Of a stretch of 64,000 nucleotides of DNA, positions 56,972 to 64,000 are shown piece after piece (within the stretch, counting starts at the first letter, position 1; each line of letters starts with the position of its first letter). Origin of the DNA: Dermanyssus gallinae (lineage: Eukaryota > Arthropoda > Arachnida > Mesostigmata > Dermanyssidae); NCBI GenBank assembly GCA_003439945.1, contig QVRM01005606.1, positions 124,001-188,000 on the forward strand. Reading direction: 5' to 3'. Position numbers and translations under genes: made by a program. The notes below the pieces were generated by a model. That model was given only the letters and a program-made list of their open reading frames with translations, was not told where the DNA came from and did not search any database.

Positions 56972-57302
56972 ATACTGTTCAATATATTTGTCAACTTAAC
57001 TTTCACTTTTGCATTAACAGTAACCCACTGTAGAAGGTAACCTATTATAAGAATCATTAAACACAGATTATTTCATGCTACTAATGGACTTCTAATACAG
57101 ATAATATATTACTGTTGTTTAAAAACACTACTTTAGGTACTCAGGTTGCGTTTAATAACACAAGTTTAAACTAGGTATTGTCTAGAATCGACCGACAGAC
57201 ACGCAATATTTTAGTTGATTGCTAGGTCAGTAAAATTGCCATGACGACAGCAACATTGATAAACGAAAGCGGTTTTGGACAGTGAAGACTTCAGCTCAGG
57301 AC
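56972..57302. repeat. Segment duplicated from 3.03-3.36 kb (copy 2, left part)
   Basis: Matches the plus strand at 3,026-3,355. On the minus strand it includes a degraded copy of the start of CD36 exon 8: acceptor-like CTTATAATAG, then VTFYSGLLLM followed by a small deletion that breaks the frame. The copy continues at 59,533 after an inserted R1-like LINE. Confidence 0.7.
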
Positions 57303-59532
57303 ATTATATCAAACAAATCAATACATTTAATGTACCGTTTATACATTTAAAAAAGGTAGCCCTACAAAAAAGATTAACGGAGACCGCCCACAACGTTTCG
57401 TCCTAAAACCAGGCGCCAGGGGGTCAACGAGATCTGGGAGTCCCTTAGGACCCTTATTAACCAGGACAGGATGCCAACAACACCCGTGGGCCTCCAAAAC
57501 CTCCTCGAGGCCGTCTGCAGAGTCGTCACGGGCCGCGGAACACCGGTGTCATCGAAAGACCCCGAAGAACTAGTGGACGACCGAAATAGGACCCTTAGGA
57601 AAAAATGCATCCGGGCACGGCGTTTCCTCACTCGCGCTCGGCGAGCCGCGCCTGAGGGGCAAGCCGCCCTGTAGCACGGCGCGGAATATAAAAGGCTGCA
57701 AGCCTGCCTGCGTAGGGAAATCTCCAGAAGCCAGGGACGCTCCTGGAGAGCCTTTCTCGAAGAGCTGGAGGACGACCCATGGGGCCGCTTGTATAAGATG
57801 GTGCGGGGTTTTCCCCCCTTCAAACGAAGGGTGGAGTTTACGTCGGTGGAAACCCGGAAAGCAGTCATGGCACTCTTCCCGCGGCACCCGCCCTTTGACA
57901 GAACCCCGTACTTGGAAGACACAGGGGAGTCTGAGGACAGCATACTAGAGGTAACCCCGTACGAAATGCTCGAACCGGGGAAGTCCTCAAGCCGGGAAAG
58001 GCACCGGGCCCAGACGGGATCCCCGTCGTCGCGGTGAAGCCCCTGCTGAAGGAATACCCTGAGGCGGTGGCCGCCGCGGCGACGCCTGCTTCGGACGGGC
58101 TTGTTCCCTACCGCATGGAAGCCTGCAGACCTCTCTAATACCTAAGGGCCCCGGCTCGTATCGACCCATATGCCTTTTCGGCTCTCTGGCCAAGGCCGTC
58201 GAGTCCATCGTCGAGGCACGACTCCGAAAGTTCGCGGACGAGAACGGATTTCTTTCCGAGGCCAAATGTGGGTTTCGTAAAGATCGCTTTACCATTGCGG
58301 CGATAAAGAAAATCCAACTAAAGGCCGAAAGCATCCGCGACTCTCCGCCATTCACACAACCAAACTTTTAACATGACCGCAGGGGTGCCGCAGGGCTTAT
58401 TACTAATGTCCCTGCTATGAAACATCACGTACGATGACGTGCTGCGGCTGGGGGATCTCCCACCTGGGGTTGAAATCCTCGCCTACGCTGACGACCTGGT
58501 CCTCACCGTCCAGGCCTGGACAATAAGCCAACATGAGGCGCGTGCGAATGAAGCCCGCTTCAACATTGCGCACTAGATGCAAAGCGGGGGCCCTGGCCCC
58601 CGCTTAAAGCGAAGTTATTGTCCTGGTGGGTTGGAGGGGCTTGCCCCCGCCGCACCTTGTCCTGGAGGACCATGGTTAGCACAGCGGCGGCGCTCGTGCT
58701 CGTGGGCGCTATTCCATGGGACCTGAAGGCAGAAAAGCGCCGCCGCCTGTGGGGCAAACAGAGCCTTAAGAAGGAAGAGGCACAGGAACACACATTGCAG
58801 CTATGGCAGGGGGAGTGGGATGGCCTGGCGGAGGAGGACCCAGGTGCTAGTCTCCGCAAGCTGGCCCCTAACATCAAGAACTGGCTGTACCGGCCCGGTG
58901 GGGAGCTCACCTTCCACACCACCCAGATTTTGACGGGGCACGGCGACTTTCAGTCGTATCTATTCAGGATCGGGAAGGCCCCTAGCCCCACGTGCATCTT
59001 GCGGCATTGGACTCGAGGACACTATAGAGCACACAGCTCTGGCGTGTTGCCGCATGGGCGGAACAGCGTCCTTGAGGACTCTTAATGAATACGCACATTT
59101 TAAATCTACGCGACGTCGTTCTAAAGATGACAGAGTCCCTGGAACACTGGAACTTGACAGCAGCGGTTTTTAACAAGATTTTACAAGCTAAGACAGCGGC
59201 TAACAAGCTGCAACTTTTGCGATACTTTGCGGCTCCCAGGGACAACTTTCGCCAGGAGTAAGAAGACTCGCCCCCTCTGACTGTTTGATGCATGCGTAAG
59301 CAGTTCCCAGTCAGTTGCGGGACGGGGACATGACTGGTGTTTAGTGGGTTGGAGCTACACTACCGGCCCACACTTGCAGGGACTCCCCGCAGTAGTGTCT
59401 GTGTGCAACCGCATTTTCCAGTAAGTACTCTAGAAAAAAAACAAGAACAATGAAAAAGTCTCACGGCGCTCCCTTGCGCACTATTGGCTTTGGTCTCTTT
59501 GCCCATCTTACTCTACTCGTAAAGGCTTTATA
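57303..59532 (+). mobile_element. R1-like LINE (GC-rich copy) inserted in the duplicated segment
   Basis: ORF2 pieces from about 57,540; 3' UTR with GTGGG (59,344) and CCCACACT (59,367); A-tail at 59,440-59,448. Clearly higher GC than its surroundings. Its closest relative here is the minus-strand copy at 8.0-11.7 kb (shared CACTACCGGCCCA and the GTGTGTGC/GTCTGTGTGC words at the 3' end). The remaining 80 bp after the tail are of unknown origin. Confidence 0.78.
57540..59085 (+). pseudogene. R1-like ORF2 fragments of the 57-kb copy
   Basis: Linker: EELEDDPWGRLYKMVRGFPP-like (57,765-57,825). RT: LKPGKAPGPDGIPVVAVK (57,985), NMTAGVPQGLLL then LL*NITYDDVL (58,375), EILAYADDLVLTVQA (58,480). C-terminal part: STAAALVLVGAIPWDLKAE, LWQGEWDGLAEEDPGASL, LTFHTTQILTGHGDFQSYLF and RIGKAPSPTCIL (58,680-59,000). 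Deletions remove the stretch between fingers and palm and most of the thumb. The endonuclease is absent. Confidence 0.8.
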
Positions 59533-60165
59533 ACAGCGTCTGCGGCCAACCTTAAATCGTTGTAAGGGACTCCTAATACAAAACCCAGTTCTCTTCTGCG
59601 CCTCCTCCGGGTTTGGAGTTATATCGGCCACCTGTCTCGACGTCCAAGGCAGTCATAATATTGCATTCGTACAGACAGTGGCATTCTCAGCTTTGCAAGT
59701 ATTGAGTTTCCTGCTGTCGGCTGTTTGTCGTCTCGGTTGAAACCCCAGGGCGTGGTGCTTTGCCAAGAGTCTTCTTATTGTTACAGGTGCTTTAGCCTAG
59801 ACCACATGAGGTCGACGCTAAAACAGCCTCCGATTCTACGGTAAAAGTTTACTTTGTTTTGAACGACATCCTGCCGTTGACCTTTTTTCAACGGTATTTT
59901 TTGCGGTTATTGGAAAAGAGAAAGGCCGCTTCAAAGTCAGTTAATCAGCCTCTTTCAATCCAGCGAATTTTTTTGAGCGATGCTCATTGAGAATAGATGA
60001 TGGACCATTAAACCGCTGAGAGCCAGCGGCCATGCTGCCAATAGGACTGTTCGGAAAACCCTAATATTTCAACCAGCCCTCGGTGTATTAAAGATATGCC
60101 CCACAGAGGATCCAAGTTCATAGGAGTCGGAAAATAACCACCGCATAAAAAATGTGATTAGCCCC
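59533..60165. repeat. Segment duplicated from 3.36-4.09 kb (copy 2, right part)
   Basis: Resumes at CAGCGTC and matches 3,358-4,085 (GGGACTCCTAATACAAAACC, GTCATAATATTGCATTCGT, GGTGCTTTAGCCTAGACCAC). Ends near the point where copy 1 shows the RLE-type LINE tail; here a longer RLE-type fragment follows. Confidence 0.7.
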
Positions 60166-60199
60166 AAATAGCATCTGCGTCTGTTACAGAGCCCGTCAT

Positions 60200-61405
60200 A
60201 AAAAGGTCTCGTCCCTCGTCAGGACAGCTGTCTTGATAGAATGGTTCTCGCCATTACAGAAAAAGTCATATCGTCTTTTATCAGCACCATTGTACTACAT
60301 ATCAGCAGCGCTTTCAAAGGGGCATTCTCGCGCGCTTTCCTTGTTGTCCTCTGCGTGTTACCTGACTTCTACGGCGCCTCGCTAATTGCCTTCCAGAAGA
60401 AAGAATAGTGGCATTAGACCCATTCCAACTGGCCTTACATACTTACACTTCGCCGTTTAATCGGAAAGTCACCATCAGGAAGATCAAACCGGATTGTTCT
60501 CTTCGCATCAACATGGCTGCGGAATTAGGGCAAGTGCGGTAACGACCGTTTGCTGGCCATAACGGGAGTGTCCCAAACAAAATAATCGTTATTGTAGACT
60601 TTGAAAATGCCTTCACGCTTAGACAAGACTACCTTCTGTGGTTCTCAGATGACGGCACCCTCGCACCCAGGAAATACCCTGATAGTTCAACGAACTATTG
60701 TTTTTGTAAAATAATTCGAGGCTGTCTCAGGACTTAAGCTAAATGAAGCCAAGTGAGTGTCAACACTTGTTTTGATGGTCTTTCTTCGCAGCTCACAAAC
60801 ACCGATACTATGATTTCAAGAATCGCTTTTCCATTAAGATGCGATTAACATTTATAGGGACACAACAGAACGGCCAAAAATTGGGCTGTTCTTTTGCCAC
60901 AGCTTAGGACAATGCTGGGCAATGCGCTAAGTATAATGCGTGTCTTCAACAAGCAAGCATGCTCTTACTTGCAAGACAAGCGCCAATAGGTGTGCAAGAC
61001 GCTCAGCCCTGGCCGACGTAATACGCCAGGGAACGCAGTAAAGCAACATTCCTACAGTTAAAGAGTCAATTGGACTGTCACAACACAGCCAATTGAGGTC
61101 GACTGGCCTGATTTTTGTTCTATAGAGTAAAAGATGCTGCCTTGCGTACGACGTCACCGTGTCTTGTTTTGTATATCCTATGCTTAGCCACTTTTTTAGA
61201 CAAAACCGCAAGCTGGCAAAATTTTGGGTAGAACAAACTGTATTGTTCAACCAGTCATAAGAGATTGGGCCTAACAGGTAAACTCACAAGGGTTTTCTGG
61301 CTGGGCTGAAAACCAAAATCGTTATGACAACGGGTGAGGAGACGGAACGGCAGCTTCTACTATAGAAGATACTGGTAGAAATTAAACGCGGAAAGGCTGC
61401 GTTGA
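60200..61405 (+). pseudogene. RLE-type LINE, heavily degraded copy
   Basis: Readable islands: GIRPIPTGLTYL (60,410; the RPIA block), AMLGNALSIMRVF (60,910), CLAYDVTVSC (61,135), NRKLAKFW (61,205), LTGKLTRVFWLG (61,275) and the tail AACGCGGAAAGGCTGCG (61,385). The last 130 bp match the LINE tails at 4.1 and 4.3 kb closely. No frame longer than about 30 codons. Confidence 0.62.
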
Positions 61406-61409
61406 CTGT

Positions 61410-61442
61410 TGATTATTATTATTATTATTATAGTTATTATTA
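61410..61442. repeat. (ATT)n microsatellite, 5' flank of LINE
   Basis: Imperfect ATT repeat directly before the next LINE. Confidence 0.9.
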
Positions 61443-62750
61443 ATATTCGAAGAGATCGAGGAACGCGTGATGCAATCCATGTGCTTCAGTCAGAGATAGA
61501 GCGAGCTGTGGCAAAGCCCGGAGGCCATTTGTATGCAGTCTTTATAGACCGCGTCAAGGCTTTCGACAAAGCACCTCGAGATCTCCTGGTGAAGTCATTC
61601 CGATACGCAGGGGTTGGTGGCTCTCTTCTGAACGTAATTTGCAGTTTCTTTGATGAGGACACCTTACTGGTACAAGGTGAGCAGGAAGTGTTGCAGGTAA
61701 GGCAAAATATGGGAATCCCGCAAGGCAACCCATTGAGCTGCGTCTCCTTCACTCTTCTGCTTGCCGATTTTGTCGATTATATTCGACAAGAGTTCCAGAA
61801 GGCCACAGTTGTGATGTACGCAGATGACATAGTGGTCGCTCATCACGACCTGGGTGCCATCAAGCGCATCACTTCTCTGGCGGAGGTGTTCCTTGTCTCA
61901 AGAGGGCTGGAAATAAACGCCATGAAGACCAAGGCTATGAAATTCAGAAGAGAAGGCTGATTGGCTGCAAAAGACGTTATACGTTGCGGCGGCCAATCCT
62001 TAGATTTGTTAACTCTTTCCGGTATCTGGGGCTTCGGCTTCATTATACTGGGACGACCTTCACTGCTCACATAGTCGAGACAGCGCGCACAGCCCTAATT
62101 TCTCTCTATGAAGAGGTAGGCTATGTCCGGCGACTGTCCGTCCCGACGGCAGTGGCTCTTTGCTACCACAAGATTGTTCCGGCGCTGATGTATGATCTTG
62201 ACAGAGTATGGGAACACCTCATTCGGGCAAACTTTGGTTTGCTTGAAAGGTGTTTTACAATGTACATGAAGCGAGTACTTTGCCTGTCAATGCGGGCAAG
62301 GAGCCGCTTTGTGTACCTAATGCCAGGCTGTGCACCAGTTGTTGAGATAATTCGATTGAGGTTGAAGACGCTGCGTACAGTACCATTCGAGAGCTTTATC
62401 TCAAAATCGAAAAATAAAGTTGAACAAGTCCGACGGGAGGTCGGAGACCTGGATATTTTCAGGGCCTCTTACTTCTGGTCTGGTCTTGCATGTGACAATC
62501 GCCACGTCTATACCAGATACATAGTTCATGGCTATCATCACCTGGTTTGTTCGAATACGAGCTTCCACGAAGAGTACACAGAGTGCGTCCGTCGACTGTG
62601 ATCTAAGGTGTGTACGAAGTTTCATGCGTCTACCTGCCCGGCCCTTGCGGAGAGATCACTGCACTGCCTCTCTCGAACAACATGCGCCGCGAGCAGCTGA
62701 ATGTATAATTGTATATTCTGTATAATTATGTTACATGCATACTCAATATG
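61443..62750 (+). pseudogene. APE-type LINE of the 14.8-kb family, RT 3' part
   Basis: An open frame to 61,960 reads GTRDAIHVLQSEIERAVAK, HLYAVFIDRVKAFDKAPRDL, MGIPQGNPLSCVSFTLLL, VVMYADDIVVAHHD and FLVSRGLEINAMKTKAMKF: palm motifs are intact. A stop at 61,958 and a frameshift then lead to 61,984-62,601: VNSFRYLGLRLHYTGTTF, LCYHKIVPALMYDLDRVWEH and CFTMYMKRVLCLSM. The 3' end is GAGTGAAATAAATACG plus an A-run (62,771-62,779). 5'-truncated and less decayed than its sister at 14.8 kb. Confidence 0.82.
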
Positions 62751-62779
62751 AGTGAAATAAATACGATGAGTAAAAAAAA

Positions 62780-62798
62780 ATATTATTATTATTATTAA
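62780..62798. repeat. (ATT)n microsatellite, 3' flank of LINE
   Basis: TATTATTATTATTATTA directly after the LINE's A-run; the same repeat unit flanks the 5' side. Confidence 0.9.
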
Positions 62799-62859
62799 GA
62801 CAATACAATTGTGAGGTGTGAATGTGTATTCTCGTCATTTCATGGTTACCATCTAGCTA

Positions 62860-64000
62860 TTCTCAGCCCATCGCACCTAATATCGACGCGGCATTTCCTC
62901 TGCAAACTGCCAGTGAAAGCAGCTGCCTCAGAAATTCGTCTTTGCGTATATCCCCGGTGTTTGCTCGTATTCGATCACCTAAGTATTTTATAAATTTCCT
63001 TGTAATTCTGCTGATCGGGCCCAATGTTTCCATTGCAATCGGCACAAAATTGTATCTAGCCTCTAATTCTGTGTATTTACGCCACTTTTCTTTTTCTGCA
63101 TGTTCGGCAACCCATCCCGCCTCCGTCGCGCTGTGGCATAAATAAGACGGTGCGGCTGTGCAGGATATTGTCGCATCCCAAACCAGGCATTTGCCTTTTT
63201 CCCACGGCGGAATGGTCACACCATCGGGCCTTTTATCGTCTTGAAGTCCTAGTCTGGGTTCCAGCATGCTAGGTATTCCCGCTCTCCGGAGAGCTCTTTG
63301 AATGATTGCGTTTATTTCGGTGTGCCTAGGGGCCCGACCTTGGCTCTTGATGCAGCTCAACGGGTGGAGGCCATCCTTCTACACGGGTTTTCCACAGGCC
63401 TTACAAATGTGTGGTTCGCATATTTGCCCGCCGATTCTTAGAGCCAAACCATGCGGAATGAGATGTTGTCCAGCATAGTGCCGAGCTGCGGTGACGGAAG
63501 AGCCCTGAGAAATCCGCTGCTGAAGGTGTCTCGTGCGGCCAAGAAGACTGCTTTCTCTGCGGGAGACTCAATGCGTTCGATGATCTTACGGGCTATGACT
63601 TTGCATCTGTAGTTGTCGAGCACTTTCTGCGTTGTATGTTTTTCCCAAGGGCCTGGATTCAATCTCAGTTTGACCAGTGACTCTGCCTTGTGCTTAGCTA
63701 TGTACAACCGGTGGTGAGCACTCGGGTCAACTAGCGTCTCAGCCAGCTGGCCGAATTCTAATAATGACGCTTCGTAACATATGGGGGCCAATTCGGTTGC
63801 TGATCGAATACCCAGTCCACCTTCTCTTATGGGGAGACTCTTCGCAACGTACTGTCCGTGAAGTCAATGTTAAGAACTTCGTTCAATATGTCCCTCGTAG
63901 AGTCGTCATACGGTAGCAGGGCGTCGGGACATTGGCTAGTCGGTGAAGTGCAGAGTGTGTAGTTGAATTTAGGGGAACCTAAACTATATCTCCAAAGGCA
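62860..64000 (-). pseudogene. RLE-type LINE on the minus strand, 3' half; runs off the window
   Basis: Right to left: LLPYDDSTRDILNEVLNID (63,930), an IREGGLGIRSATELAPICY segment (63,830-63,780), SLLEFGQLAETLVD, MLDNISFRMVWL (63,460), a zinc cluster with CKACGKPV and HPLSC interrupted by a stop (63,390), GRAPRHTEINAIIQRALRR, KRPDGVTIPPWEKGK, LVWDATISCTAAPSY, WRKYTELEARYNFVPIAME, and GNAASILGAM (62,870). RPDG-(15 residues)-D-...-K.KY gives the clearest view of the PD-(D/E)XK-type nuclease motif in the window. Confidence 0.85.

Overview
The window is repeat-rich animal nuclear DNA, most likely from an arthropod: R1-like non-LTR retrotransposons, a mariner DNA transposon, short (TA)n microsatellites and a spliced host gene with long introns are all present. 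There is no operon structure, no rRNA or tRNA gene that I can support, and nothing that looks prokaryotic. The species cannot be named from the sequence.

The only host gene I can reconstruct is a CD36/scavenger-receptor-B family membrane protein on the minus strand. Seven exons were found by reading splice sites and family motifs by eye, from an N-terminal membrane segment near 32.0 kb down to a stop codon at 2,878. Intron phases agree at every junction except one (exon 6 to exon 7), beside which an R1-like element has landed. The 29-kb gene body is mostly retrotransposons sitting in its introns. The first exon with the start codon was not found.

The mobile elements fall into a few lineages. 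(1) R1-like LINEs with a zinc-knuckle ORF1 and an APE-endonuclease/reverse-transcriptase ORF2: copies at 4.9-6.3, 8.0-11.7 (minus), 18.4-19.5, 19.6-25.6, 25.6-29.1, 39.6-40.0, 40.1-45.6 and 57.3-59.4 kb. Two of these look full length with 12-13 bp target-site duplications. Many share a 3' UTR hairpin with compensating base changes and a second GTGGG/CCCAC motif before the A-tail. (2) LINEs whose reverse transcriptase ends in a zinc-finger-like cluster plus a restriction-like (PD-(D/E)XK) nuclease domain, here called RLE-type: fragments at 0, 4.1-4.5, 7.5, 29.1-30.5, 34, 36.2-39.6, 51.3-52.7, 53.2-55.3, 60.2-61.4 and 62.9-64 kb. (3) A third APE-type LINE at 14.8-18.0, 35.4-36.1, 46.1-46.4 and 61.4-62.7 kb. 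(4) CR1/Jockey-like remnants at 47.6-48.7 and 49.3-50.4 kb. (5) One mariner with D,D34D motifs (1.26-2.57 kb) and one 0.7-kb foldback element (0.45-1.16 kb). All element genes carry frameshifts or stops; the least damaged is the ORF2 at 22.6-25.1 kb.

Layout: 0-4.8 kb, 3' end of the host gene plus DNA transposons and a segment duplicated at 57-60 kb; 4.8-30.7 kb, introns crowded with LINEs; 30.7-32.0 kb, 5' exons; 32-36 kb, microsatellites and decayed LINE pieces; 36-46 kb, RLE-type and full-length R1-like elements; 46-51 kb, degenerate CR1-like pieces; 51-64 kb, RLE-type copies, the duplicated host segment and another LINE. No new defence or metabolic system is visible. The most interesting items are the hidden host gene, the covarying LINE 3' hairpin, and the repeated meeting of LINE ends with (TA)n or (ATT)n tracts.
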